Source: Echinicola arenosa (GTDB lineage Bacteria; Bacteroidota; Bacteroidia; Cytophagales; Cyclobacteriaceae). From it: a DNA stretch of 64,000 bases. Below the pieces are notes generated by a model. The model made no database searches. It saw only the letters and a program-made list of their open reading frames with translations, and was not told the origin of the DNA. The stretch lies in assembly GCF_014841125.1 (NCBI RefSeq), contig NZ_JACYTQ010000005.1:1-64000 (forward strand), written 5' to 3'. A program made the position numbers and the translations under genes. Positions 17,407-26,607 of the stretch are shown piece by piece; position 1 is the stretch's first letter, and the number at the start of each line of letters is the position of its first letter.

Positions 17407-18825
17407 CTATGTCAGCAAATGTGGCTTTTCTTTATAAAGCGTATAAATCAACTCTCCGAACAAAGTGTTGGCCCAAGCAAACCAGCTACGGGTGAAGTCA
17501 TTCGGATCATCTTTATGAAATCCTTCGTGCATAAACCCTGTTCCTGCATGGCTGGTCTTGATCCATTCCAAACATTGTTTGATTTCTTCGTCGTCAGTTG
17601 CTGTCATGGCCTGTAAGGTGATGCTCATATGCCAGATATAATCCATTCCCACATGTGGCCCACCTATTCCCTTGGCCGCTTTACCGGAAAAGAAATAAGG
17701 ATTGTCCTCACTCAATACAAAGTTTCTTGTGTTTTGATAGATAGGATCATCAATTTCCAAGCAACCCAAATAGCCCATACTTAACAATGAAGGCACATTG
17801 GAATCATCCATGAATAGTTTGTTGCCATACCCATCCACCTCGAAAGCATAGATTTTTCCATTATCCAAATGCTCAGCTACGGCATATTTTTGGATGGCCG
17901 CTTCCACTTCATTGGCCAAGTCCTTACAGGCTTTTGCTGAGGCAGTATCCTTTTTCACCTCCTTATAAATGGTCGCCAACTGTCTTAATGACTGTACCGC
18001 AAAAAGGTTGGAAGGAATCAGAAAAGGATAAATAGTCGCATCATCTGAAGGCCTGAAGGCAGAACAAATCAAGCCTACAGGTTTTACTGGATTACCATAG
18101 CCTCCTCCTGAAAGCGTGTCTGTAGCACGGGAAGTGGTTCGCTGAAAATGATACGGACCATTGCCATCTTTACGCTGCTGTTCCTTGAAAGTTTTCAATA
18201 CCAGCTTCATGGCTTTTTCCCATCGATCATCAAAAATGCTGGCATCCCCTGTTTCTTTCCAATAGCCATTGGCCAATCGAACGGCATAGCATAAAGAATC
18301 AATTTCCCATTTGCGTTCGTGCAACTCCGGCTTCATATCCGTATGGTCAGTCTGCCACTCTCCTCCTTCTGCCCCTTTATTAAAGGCATTGGCATAGGGA
18401 TCGATAATGATGCATTCGTTCTGTCTGTTGATCACTCCCTGGATAAGTTTTTTGAGTTGCTTATCCTTATTGACCAAGGTCAAATAAGGCCAAACCTGGG
18501 CTGACGAATCACGCAACCACATGGCGTGGATGTCGCCAGTGATGACAAAAGTATCTGGCTTGCCTTTATTCTCTGAATACTCCACTGTAGTATCCAAGGT
18601 ATTTGGAAAACAGTTTTCAAATAACCATGCCAATTCCTGATCTTTGATATTCTTTTTAATTTCCTTAATTGTATTTTCTACCGCCTTACTGGTAAAGTTT
18701 CGCTCCGCCATTTTTGGACGATTAGTTTCTCGTATGGCCAAATTCCCAGCGATGGAAACTGCTGGCCCCATGGCCAGCCCAAATGTGGCTGCCGCACCGG
18801 TCTTTATAAAATCCCTTCTGATCAT
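17407..18825 (-). CDS. GH125 exo-alpha-1,6-mannosidase, Tat-exported
   Basis: 472 residues. N-terminus MIRRDFIKTGAAATFGLAMG is a twin-arginine signal, so the folded enzyme is exported to the periplasm. The rest is the GH125 (formerly DUF1237) (alpha/alpha)6 domain with GDIHAMWLRDS (97-107), ERKWEIDSLCY (170-180, where Asp176 is the likely general acid), NVPSLLSMGYLG and the C-terminal NDFTRSWFAWANTLFGE block. Family members remove non-reducing alpha-1,6-mannose residues by inversion. With the GH76 endo-enzyme upstream it would trim the alpha-1,6 backbone of a mannan. It is flanked on both sides by stem-loop-containing spacers. Confidence 0.94.
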   Translation of the reverse strand: MIRRDFIKTGAAATFGLAMGPAVSIAGNLAIRETNRPKMAERNFTSKAVENTIKEIKKNIKDQELAWLFENCFPNTLDTTVEYSENKGKPDTFVITGDIHAMWLRDSSAQVWPYLTLVNKDKQLKKLIQGVINRQNECIIIDPYANAFNKGAEGGEWQTDHTDMKPELHERKWEIDSLCYAVRLANGYWKETGDASIFDDRWEKAMKLVLKTFKEQQRKDGNGPYHFQRTTSRATDTLSGGGYGNPVKPVGLICSAFRPSDDATIYPFLIPSNLFAVQSLRQLATIYKEVKKDTASAKACKDLANEVEAAIQKYAVAEHLDNGKIYAFEVDGYGNKLFMDDSNVPSLLSMGYLGCLEIDDPIYQNTRNFVLSEDNPYFFSGKAAKGIGGPHVGMDYIWHMSITLQAMTATDDEEIKQCLEWIKTSHAGTGFMHEGFHKDDPNDFTRSWFAWANTLFGELIYTLYKEKPHLLT

Positions 18826-18971
18826 GTGATATTCTAATTATGTCGGTTATTTTTCTCCAAAAACAAGCTTATAAATACTATCCTATTTTGGAGATAATTT
18901 ATAATTGGCTGGTAAATTAATCGATTTAGCTTAACAATACAAGCAATTTTATCATCGTAACGATGCTAAAA

Positions 18972-19015
18972 GGTCGCCAAGCTTGCCATAAAGTGTTTAG
19001 GGAAGCCTGACGACC
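18972..19015 (-). other. Intercistronic stem-loop, GH76-GH125 spacer
   Basis: 13-bp stem including two G-U pairs on the minus strand (GGTCGTCAGGCTT with AAGCTTGGCGACC), 18-nt loop, inside a 236-bp spacer. It is followed on the minus strand by only four T. A second small palindrome, CATCGTAACGATG, lies just beyond at about 18953-18965. Likely partial terminator or mRNA-stability element. Confidence 0.55.
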
Positions 19016-19061
19016 GTTTTAATTTTAGCTCATGTTGCTTGATTTGATATCGCTCAACCAA

Positions 19062-20216
19062 TTATTCCAAAACACCTTCTTCTTGTAATAGGGCCGCTGC
19101 TTCCATCAGCATCATGCCCGAAAGCTGTGTGGATAGGTCTGTTTGATCACTGGGGAGCGCTCTCCAGTTTGGACCACAAAGCATATCTGGACGGCGTAAG
19201 CCTTTTTTATAGAAAGTCTCAATATTGAACTTCAGGAAATTCACTAAATTCCCTTTATCGCCATCAGATACTGCTGGCTCCTGAATCAATTCTGTGAAAT
19301 ACCTAACAAAAACCCCTTTAAACAAACCTCCATCGCCTTGTCCTTCACTCTTCAAAACACCGTCCGTGGTCAGTTCTGACCTGTTCATAGACGACTTGGC
19401 CGTTTGAAGCGCATCAGTCAAATAACCTGTTTCTCCGGTAATTTGGAACAAACGAAGTCCAGACCCAATCCAAGTTCCTGCATTATAGGTAAAGATCCAA
19501 TCCTTTTTGACAGTAGGCGTTCCCTGCAGTAGTTCGATATGGTCCCAAACCAAACCAGTCTGTGGATCTACCAAATTGGCTTTTTGCCATTCGTACAGGT
19601 CCTTCGCCCAGGTCAGGTATTTTTCGTCCTGGGTCACATTATATAATCTTGTAGCCAAGACGATTGTAGGACCATTGGATACGGCATTCTTAAGATTTGG
19701 CGTGTCCTTTTTCCAAGTAATTCCTCCGCCAAAAACTTCACTGTAACTTTCGAGCACATCATCCCAAAGGAACTCTGCCACCTCCAAATATTCAGCATCA
19801 TCGGTCGCATTGTACGCTCGGACACAGGCATTTCCTAGCCAAAGCATATCATCATTGAATACATTTGAGTAGGTGCCGCCATTTCTAGCTTTGATGCCGA
19901 GAAGCAATTTCTTCATTTTGTCCAAATAAGCACCATTTCCCGTTCGGGTATAAGCATCCACATACACATGCAGGGCGTGGGCATTGGGCCAATAATTTCC
20001 ATAGGCACCTCCTGGATTAAAGTTAAAGGTACCATCTTGGGCAATATAGAGCGAATAGGTGCTGTTTTGCATAGAATCAGCTGTTGCCGCATAATCATAA
20101 CTGATCTCTTCATTCTGTTCAAAATCCTTTCGCAAAGGCCCCAAATCACTATCCACACAAGCGGACAATATTCCGCTCAGTGCCAGTATCGATATGGCTA
20201 TTTTATATGTTTTCAT
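19062..20216 (-). CDS. GH76 endo-alpha-1,6-mannanase, lipoprotein
   Basis: 384 residues; lipoprotein signal with ILSAC (Cys20). The remaining sequence is a GH76 (alpha/alpha)6 domain with the paired catalytic aspartates in NDDMLW (Asp122-Asp123) and the YGNYWPNAHALHV and WIFTYNAGTWIGSGLRL blocks. GH76 enzymes cut internal alpha-1,6-mannosyl bonds by retention. As a lipoprotein in a Sus-type locus it probably sits on the cell surface and releases oligosaccharides for SusC/SusD import. First enzyme gene after SusE, from which it is separated by a 169-bp spacer with a hairpin. Confidence 0.94.
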   Translation of the reverse strand: MKTYKIAISILALSGILSACVDSDLGPLRKDFEQNEEISYDYAATADSMQNSTYSLYIAQDGTFNFNPGGAYGNYWPNAHALHVYVDAYTRTGNGAYLDKMKKLLLGIKARNGGTYSNVFNDDMLWLGNACVRAYNATDDAEYLEVAEFLWDDVLESYSEVFGGGITWKKDTPNLKNAVSNGPTIVLATRLYNVTQDEKYLTWAKDLYEWQKANLVDPQTGLVWDHIELLQGTPTVKKDWIFTYNAGTWIGSGLRLFQITGETGYLTDALQTAKSSMNRSELTTDGVLKSEGQGDGGLFKGVFVRYFTELIQEPAVSDGDKGNLVNFLKFNIETFYKKGLRRPDMLCGPNWRALPSDQTDLSTQLSGMMLMEAAALLQEEGVLE

Positions 20217-20309
20217 TTTCTTGCTGTTATCAAATCAATAATTAGGTTTTATTCCTTCTCTACATCAAATCCACATTGTTTGTCATTGAGAACGGAACAA
20301 TAGTGAAGT

Positions 20310-20344
20310 GAATCCATCCTGTTTTTAGTGCACGGGATGGATTC
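20310..20344 (-). other. Intercistronic stem-loop, SusE-GH76 spacer
   Basis: 13-bp stem GAATCCATCCTGT / ACGGGATGGATTC (20310-20322 with 20332-20344; one G-U pair), 9-nt loop. No U-tract follows on the minus (coding) strand, although on the plus strand it is followed by ATTTTTTT. It may protect the 3' end of the upstream susCDE message, or stop antisense transcription. Confidence 0.6.
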
Positions 20345-20385
20345 GTCATTTTTTTGCAAAGACGGTTTATTGAGTTCCCCTAAAC

Positions 20386-21513
20386 TTATTCCACGGTCAC
20401 GGAATGGGTATAGTTAGAAACTTCTGCATTGAAAATGATCTGAATATCTGCTGATGCGTTGTCCACTTCTGTAGCAAACTTAAAGCAGTTGTTCCAACGG
20501 TCATTGGTCACGGGCACCATGTACCAATATGCGGGTCCTGTGGACTCATTAGGGCGTTGGTTATCACCATTGGTACTGCCAAACCATTCTTCCGAGCTAT
20601 TGCCTTCTGCATCAGTCACCATAAAGCGGAACTTGTACCTTTCATCTCTCCCCCAACCTTCTTGTTTAAATACCACAGGAAAATCCTCTACTGACCAGGT
20701 ACCATTGGAAACATAAGGCAACTGGGTAATAAACGCCCCATCAGGTGCAAACCAAAGTTCTACATTGCCGATCTCATGGATCTCAGTGGTTCCGTTTGAA
20801 AAATCCACCCTGATTCTGTACACTTTTTCTTCTCCCGTGTATTCTGTTTCACCTTCAGCTTTCAGCTTTTCTCCCTCGATATAATAAGTACCAGGCTCAC
20901 CTGAATTTCTCTCTGCAAAGAAGTAGGATCCTGCCTTCAAAGAAGTATAAGCTTCAAAGGTATTGGCACTCGTCTTCTTCATCAAAATGGCATTGGAAAG
21001 ATCCTCTCCTGCTTCTGTGGCCGAACCGCTAAGATATAGTTCATCCGGAGCAGGGAAACCAGCTGGTCTTTCCACTTCTATGGTCCTGATATCCATAATT
21101 TCCTGCACATTGATTCCCTTGGAAGACTGGACAGACCATTGCAGCTTGCCCACACCCTCAGGCTGGATCCCTGCCATTTCTGCGATCTTATTCAATTCCG
21201 AAAAAGGCAAAGTAAGGGTTCTTTGCATTCCTCTGCCATCTGATGGCATCACAAAAAGCGGTTCGGTAAAATCCCCTCCTTCTTCATCAAAAACCACATC
21301 ATAAAGTACCACACCATTATCTGCTGCCTTTGCTGCTTCCCACTCAAATATGGCTGAACTCTGTGCGCCCAAGTTCATATAGGCATTGTTTTCCGGTGAA
21401 TACAAAGTCTTTACAGGACTAACCTCTGTATGCATCTCTGTGTCTTCTTGACAGCTCCAAACGGCCATCAGTACCATTATTAAGGAAAGAAATTGATAAC
21501 TTATATTTTTCAT
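20386..21513 (-). CDS. SusE-like outer membrane lipoprotein, glycan binding
   Basis: About 375 residues. Lipoprotein signal MKNISYQFLSLIMVLMAVWS then Cys21. An N-terminal SusE-type Ig-like domain (about 30-130: SPENNAYMNLGAQSSAIFEW) precedes C-terminal starch-binding-like beta modules (about 145-375, with PDELYLSGSATEAG and an ELWFAPDGAF repeat). SusE/SusF proteins are surface lipoproteins that hold glycan near the SusC/D importer. ATG at 21513 is chosen because it starts a proper lipoprotein signal; an in-frame TTG at 21555 would overlap susD. It lies 32 bp after susD. Confidence 0.85.
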   Translation of the reverse strand: MKNISYQFLSLIMVLMAVWSCQEDTEMHTEVSPVKTLYSPENNAYMNLGAQSSAIFEWEAAKAADNGVVLYDVVFDEEGGDFTEPLFVMPSDGRGMQRTLTLPFSELNKIAEMAGIQPEGVGKLQWSVQSSKGINVQEIMDIRTIEVERPAGFPAPDELYLSGSATEAGEDLSNAILMKKTSANTFEAYTSLKAGSYFFAERNSGEPGTYYIEGEKLKAEGETEYTGEEKVYRIRVDFSNGTTEIHEIGNVELWFAPDGAFITQLPYVSNGTWSVEDFPVVFKQEGWGRDERYKFRFMVTDAEGNSSEEWFGSTNGDNQRPNESTGPAYWYMVPVTNDRWNNCFKFATEVDNASADIQIIFNAEVSNYTHSVTVE

Positions 21514-21545
21514 TTTTCTTGTTGTTTTCAGGTTATTGTTCAGGT

Positions 21546-23177
21546 TTATTCCCAACCAGTATTTTGGGTCAAATTAGGGTTAAGGTTACGTTCATCACGC
21601 GGAATAGGCCATAAGTAATGCTTGGAAGGATCAAAAGATCTCAAATTGACACGGAGATAGCCATTATCTTCAGCGGGCGGTCCAAATTGCGCACCATGTG
21701 CCCAACCATTTAGCACCTCTTCTGCTATGCGCCATCTCCTGATATCAAATATCCTCAAGCCTTCCATGGCCAATTCTACCCTTCGCTCATTTCGGATCGC
21801 TTCTCTCCATCCATTTTGACCCAAATCAGCATCAAAATCCAAGGCAGCCGAAGCTTCAAAACCGACTCTTTCCCGCAAGGCCCGAATGGTCTCATCCCAA
21901 GTAGTTTGATCCATTTGATTCAACTCATTTTTGGCTTCCGCATACATGAGCAATACATCCGCATACCTGAACAGCATCAAGTTTAACCCTGAGGCAAACT
22001 GTGTGATACGGGAAGGGTCAAAGTACTTCCTGGTATAATAACCGGTCGTGGTAGACGAGGATCCAGGGACATACTCATCGGGTGCAGATGCATCAGGATC
22101 AGTTCCAGGCTCGATATAAATGGTATGCGTTTCTCCATTGTCTTCCCATTCATACAAATGATAGACAACAGTAGCCTTCAACCTTGGGTCACGACGGACA
22201 TAAGGATTCCCTTCATCATAGCCTGAGTTAGGATCATTAATTGGAAGGCCATTTTCCATCAAATAGCTATCGACCAATTCCTGAGTAGGAGCCAAGGCAT
22301 TGAGACGGGCTCCCGCAGATAAAGGAGCCATGTCAAAAAACTGCCCCCAAGTGCGGAACTGTGGCACATATTGCATACTCAGGATGTCTTCCTGATTGTA
22401 TTCATTTTCGGGCATAAACAAGCCTTCATAAGAGGGGAACAAACCATAGCTGCCAAAATCATCACCAAAGATCAATGGTTCTGTCGCTTCCACGACCTGC
22501 TGCCATTCTCCTTCATAAAGGTGTACTCTGGCCTTAAGGGCCATCGCTGCACCACTGGTAATCCTACCTCTTTCTTCCGCAGGCAATTCCTGTTGCGTAG
22601 GAAGAATGCCACTTACTTCAGACAGTTCATTAACGATAAAATCCAACACTTGGCTTTTGGGAGTCCTGCTAATCGTCTGGGCTTCTTCAATGGTAATATC
22701 CCTTTCTACCAAAGGCACATCCCCAAACCAGGTCATCAATTGGAAATGCTGATAAGCACGGATAAAACGAGCTTCGGCTTTCATACGCTCCCGCACATTC
22801 TCATCCATGTCTTCTACCTTATCTATATTTTCCAATAAAATATTACAGGTTTTGATGGCGCTGTAATTATTGTCCCATTGGCTTTGTAGACGACCCAGTG
22901 AAGGGTCGTAGGTTCCTGCGGCCAATGAAGCCGCTCCTGCATTGTCTCCTCGTCCATTAAAGGCATTGTCTGAAGCTCCTTCATTATAAAAAAAGCGGTT
23001 GCTGTCAAACATCTGCGAATAGGCTGTATTCAGCATACTTTGTGCTTTGGCTTCCGAAGTCCAGTAAGTCAAATCGGTAAAGGTATTTTCGGGTGCCAAA
23101 TCCAATTCTTTGCAACCTGTCCAAAACAGGGTACAGCATGCCGATAGAATGATTGTATAGTTATTGATTTTTTTCAT
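21546..23177 (-). CDS. SusD/RagB-family nutrient-binding lipoprotein
   Basis: 543 residues, lipoprotein signal (FWTGC, Cys22). Typical SusD sequence: CKELDLAPENTFTD start, TPR-like helices (AEARFIRAYQHFQLMTWFGD), the WREAIRNERRVELAMEG block and a C-terminal LWPIPRDERNLNPNLTQNTGW. SusD forms the lid of the SusC channel and binds oligosaccharide. Located 12 bp downstream of susC, so co-translated from one message. In this locus the ligand is presumably a manno-oligosaccharide. Confidence 0.96.
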   Translation of the reverse strand: MKKINNYTIILSACCTLFWTGCKELDLAPENTFTDLTYWTSEAKAQSMLNTAYSQMFDSNRFFYNEGASDNAFNGRGDNAGAASLAAGTYDPSLGRLQSQWDNNYSAIKTCNILLENIDKVEDMDENVRERMKAEARFIRAYQHFQLMTWFGDVPLVERDITIEEAQTISRTPKSQVLDFIVNELSEVSGILPTQQELPAEERGRITSGAAMALKARVHLYEGEWQQVVEATEPLIFGDDFGSYGLFPSYEGLFMPENEYNQEDILSMQYVPQFRTWGQFFDMAPLSAGARLNALAPTQELVDSYLMENGLPINDPNSGYDEGNPYVRRDPRLKATVVYHLYEWEDNGETHTIYIEPGTDPDASAPDEYVPGSSSTTTGYYTRKYFDPSRITQFASGLNLMLFRYADVLLMYAEAKNELNQMDQTTWDETIRALRERVGFEASAALDFDADLGQNGWREAIRNERRVELAMEGLRIFDIRRWRIAEEVLNGWAHGAQFGPPAEDNGYLRVNLRSFDPSKHYLWPIPRDERNLNPNLTQNTGWE

Positions 23178-23189
23178 CTTTTGAGCTCA

Positions 23190-26100
23190 TTAAAATGTGA
23201 TGTCCAATCCAAAACCGTAATACACCATGGTAGGGTAAGCACGGGCACTATTGGCGCCACCGCTTCTCATGCTGTTGTCAAATTCCGACAATTCAGGATC
23301 CACAAAATCCACCTTGGAAAGGGTAAACAGATTTTGACCAGAGACGTATGCACGGCAAGTTTGCATTCCCAGCTTTTCGGCCAAGCCCCTAGGAATCGTA
23401 TAACCTAGCTGTATGTTTTTCAAACGGAGGTAGGCTGCATCAAACAAGTACATGTCAGAACCTCTTCTGAAATTGTTGGTATTGGACTGGCTACCATTAT
23501 CCGCCAATCTTGGAAAACGTGCATCTGGATTTTGAGGCGTCCAGTAATCCAACTGGTGCTCATACATCGTCATGCCGTAATTATAATGGAAAGGTTCCAC
23601 CATTTCCCCACGGATCATCATAGTTCTGCTCCCCACACCTTGCGCAAAGACATTCAGGTCAAAACCCTTCACACGGACATTATAAGTCAATCCAAAGGTC
23701 ATTCTTGGGAAAGGATTGCCAAACACATACTTATCATCATCGTTGATGATACCATTGCCATCTACATCCACATAGCGGTTGTCACCAGGCTGTACGTTCA
23801 GGCCTTCTGGCTTGGCTCCATTTTCAACTTCATCAATATTCTGGAAATAGCCATCCCGCTTTAATCCCACGTAAGAATTGAAAGGATAGCCCTCCTTCAA
23901 CAGCACTTGAAGTTCTTCTATTCCTGTCAGTCTTTCTTCTCCTTGGAAGTCCAATACTTTGTTTTTGGAATCGGCCAGATTAAATGAGAAAGTATGCTCA
24001 AACAAATCCCCTCGGTGTCTGTAGGTAGTGGTAATTTCCCAACCCTTGTTGCCCACTTTTCCACTGTTAAAGTCCGGTAAGGATGTCCCAAACACTCCTG
24101 GTACGGCTGGGGGCACCAAAATATCAGATGTTACTTTATCAAAATAATCCAAACTCAAGGTCAAGGCCCCATCCAAGAAGTCCAGGTCAGCACCGATATT
24201 GAAAGTAGATGCCCGCTCCCACTGAATATTTGGATTGGCATAATTAAAACCTGTACCTCCCACTGCAGTATTGTTAAAGCCATAGGCATTTTGGAAGGTA
24301 AAGAAAGTAGTCTGGTATTGGTAATTACCCACGTTTTGGTTACCCAACACCCCGTAGGAAGACCTAATCTTCACCTCGCCGAAACGATTTCGATAGTCGC
24401 TCATAAAAGCCTCTTCTGAAAGACGATAGCCGAGGGATGCTGAAGGGAAAAAGCCCCATCGCTTACCTTCCCTGAACTTGGAAGAACCATCATAGCGGAA
24501 ACTTAACTCTGCGAAATATTTTTTCTCAAAATCGTATGAAACCCTTCCAAACAGGGAATTCAAACTGTTTTCAGATGAACTTTGATTGGAATTATAAGAA
24601 TCAGGATTGATGACTGTTTCTGTAACCGGCGTTCCCAATTCAGGATCGGTAAAACGCTTATATATTCCAATCCCTCGATCACTGTGGTTTTCATTGGACA
24701 CACCTACCAAAGCTCCAATCTCATGAGACTCGGAAAAGACCTTATCGTACTGCATCATCAGCTGTGTATTGAGATCAAGTCCTTTTCGGTTTTCATCCGT
24801 GGTATTTCTATCTCCTCCATATACTCCTCTAGGATAAAAATCTACCTGCAAGGTCCTAGCATACATATTGTTTGAATACATATTAAAGCCAAACACCCCG
24901 CGCATTTTCAGGTCATTGGTCAGCTTAAGTTCCCCACTGATATTCCCAAATACATTATCATCGGTGTGTTCTCTGAAGCCTCCTTTTTCCAAGATGCCCA
25001 GCGGGTTAAACTCCTGAAGGATATCATTGGTCAAATATCTCCCCAATGAGTCTTTTTGGTTGTAATAAAGCGGAACCCTGTTCGCATCTGCCATGAGTGT
25101 ACCGCTGGAAAAAGAATGGTCTTTGATCAACCTTCTGGTATACGCTAACCTTGAACTCATCTTGAATCTTCCAAATTCATTGGTAAGGTTCATACGGAAA
25201 TTATATCTCGTATAGCCTTTTTCAGGCCCAACAAAATTGCTGCGTTGATCAGTATATCCTGCCGAAACAAGGTAGGTCGAATTTTCGCTACCTCCAGATA
25301 CCGATAAGTTATGGTTTTGCTGTAGGGCATTTTTGAATATTTCTTTGGCAAACCATTCCGTATCCCCATTTTCCCTGATTTGACGGATTTCTTCCGGACT
25401 GAATACCGCCTCACTTCTACCTGCATTAAAAGCAGACTCATTTCTAAGCATGGCATTTTGATAGCCGTGAACAGGATCGGTAAAGAATTTAGGGGTATTG
25501 ACACCCACCAAACCATTATAGGTCACTTTGGGTTTAGAATTCTTCTTTCCTTGTTTCGTGGTGATCAGTACCACACCATTGTTGGCCCTAGAGCCATAAA
25601 TTGCTGCACTGCCTGCATCTTTCAACACCGATACACTTTCTATATCAGACGGATTGAGCAGATTGATATCCCCACCTATCACGCCATCGATCACGATCAG
25701 CGGACTATTGTCTCCCAATGTACTGATTCCCCTGATATTCAAGTTAATCCCTGCTCCAGGCTCAGAATTTCGTTGCTGAACAATCAAGTTCGCCGATACT
25801 CCTTGCAATGCTTGACTCATAGTGGCTACGGGTCTGCCTTCCAGTTTTTCTTGACCTACTTGGTCTACAGCCCCTACCACACTGAGCTTTTTCTGAGTGC
25901 CATAGCCCACTACCACTACTTCTTCAAGTGATGAAGTGCTCATACTTAGTGTTACATTGATGGTATTCATCGATCCTACGACTACCTTTTTCGATTCAAA
26001 ACCTATGTAAGAAAATACCAATGTGGCCCCTTCGGAAGCTTCTATCGAATAGTTTCCTTCTAAATCAGTAACTGTGCCCTTATTTGGCTCTCCTTCTAGC

Positions 26101-26564
26101 ACTACTGAGGCTCCTGGCAGAGGTTCACCACTATCATCCACTACCCTTCCACTCACTTGTATAACTTCCATTTGAAATGGGCTATCATCTTTTTGCGCAA
26201 AAGGCATCGATCTTGATACATGAATGGTATTATTAATCTGTTTGAACTTCAAGCGTGTCTTGGAAGAAATATCTTCTAAAATTGAGAGTAAAGACTGGTT
26301 CTTAGCAGCTATACTTATAGAAGGCGTGTTCCTTACTTGATCCAGATCATAGGCAAATCTAAATTCTGTTTTTTGTTCGATAGACTTTAGCACCTTTTCT
26401 AAAGGAACATCATCCATAGCAATCGTGACAAAGACGCTCTCTAGGTCTTTCTGCTGACTTGCAAAAGCTTCTTGGCTTTGCAATGCTCCAACTGACAAAA
26501 AGTACAGGCTGAGCATATACCGCAACAGTAGCTTCCTCCTGAAAATGAGTATTTTTTGTTTCAT
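23190..26564 (-). CDS. SusC/RagA TonB-linked importer with STN domain
   Basis: 1124 residues. After the signal sequence (to about residue 36) comes an STN (secretin/TonB N-terminal) domain at about 45-115 (VTIAMDDVPLEKVLKSIEQK), then a carboxypeptidase-like domain (about 134-210), the SusC signature SSLEEVVVVGYGTQKK (about 211-226), a plug (NIRGISTLGDNSPLIVIDGV, KDAGSAAIYGSRANNGVVLI) and the 22-strand barrel ending in Phe. The STN domain is the part that contacts a FecR anti-sigma, and a FecR gene lies 43 bp upstream. Together these imply substrate-induced trans-envelope signalling. Imports oligosaccharides with the SusD partner. Confidence 0.97.
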   Translation of the reverse strand: MKQKILIFRRKLLLRYMLSLYFLSVGALQSQEAFASQQKDLESVFVTIAMDDVPLEKVLKSIEQKTEFRFAYDLDQVRNTPSISIAAKNQSLLSILEDISSKTRLKFKQINNTIHVSRSMPFAQKDDSPFQMEVIQVSGRVVDDSGEPLPGASVVLEGEPNKGTVTDLEGNYSIEASEGATLVFSYIGFESKKVVVGSMNTINVTLSMSTSSLEEVVVVGYGTQKKLSVVGAVDQVGQEKLEGRPVATMSQALQGVSANLIVQQRNSEPGAGINLNIRGISTLGDNSPLIVIDGVIGGDINLLNPSDIESVSVLKDAGSAAIYGSRANNGVVLITTKQGKKNSKPKVTYNGLVGVNTPKFFTDPVHGYQNAMLRNESAFNAGRSEAVFSPEEIRQIRENGDTEWFAKEIFKNALQQNHNLSVSGGSENSTYLVSAGYTDQRSNFVGPEKGYTRYNFRMNLTNEFGRFKMSSRLAYTRRLIKDHSFSSGTLMADANRVPLYYNQKDSLGRYLTNDILQEFNPLGILEKGGFREHTDDNVFGNISGELKLTNDLKMRGVFGFNMYSNNMYARTLQVDFYPRGVYGGDRNTTDENRKGLDLNTQLMMQYDKVFSESHEIGALVGVSNENHSDRGIGIYKRFTDPELGTPVTETVINPDSYNSNQSSSENSLNSLFGRVSYDFEKKYFAELSFRYDGSSKFREGKRWGFFPSASLGYRLSEEAFMSDYRNRFGEVKIRSSYGVLGNQNVGNYQYQTTFFTFQNAYGFNNTAVGGTGFNYANPNIQWERASTFNIGADLDFLDGALTLSLDYFDKVTSDILVPPAVPGVFGTSLPDFNSGKVGNKGWEITTTYRHRGDLFEHTFSFNLADSKNKVLDFQGEERLTGIEELQVLLKEGYPFNSYVGLKRDGYFQNIDEVENGAKPEGLNVQPGDNRYVDVDGNGIINDDDKYVFGNPFPRMTFGLTYNVRVKGFDLNVFAQGVGSRTMMIRGEMVEPFHYNYGMTMYEHQLDYWTPQNPDARFPRLADNGSQSNTNNFRRGSDMYLFDAAYLRLKNIQLGYTIPRGLAEKLGMQTCRAYVSGQNLFTLSKVDFVDPELSEFDNSMRSGGANSARAYPTMVYYGFGLDITF

Positions 26565-26607
26565 TATTTTGGGATTATTTAGTTATTAAAATTGGTAATA
26601 CTTCATT

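Noticed and set aside
18919-18926. AATCGATT upstream of the GH125 gene, similar to the kduI operator core
   Set aside because: Only the 8-bp core agrees, lying in an intercistronic spacer of a sigma/FecR-controlled operon; likely chance in AT-rich DNA.
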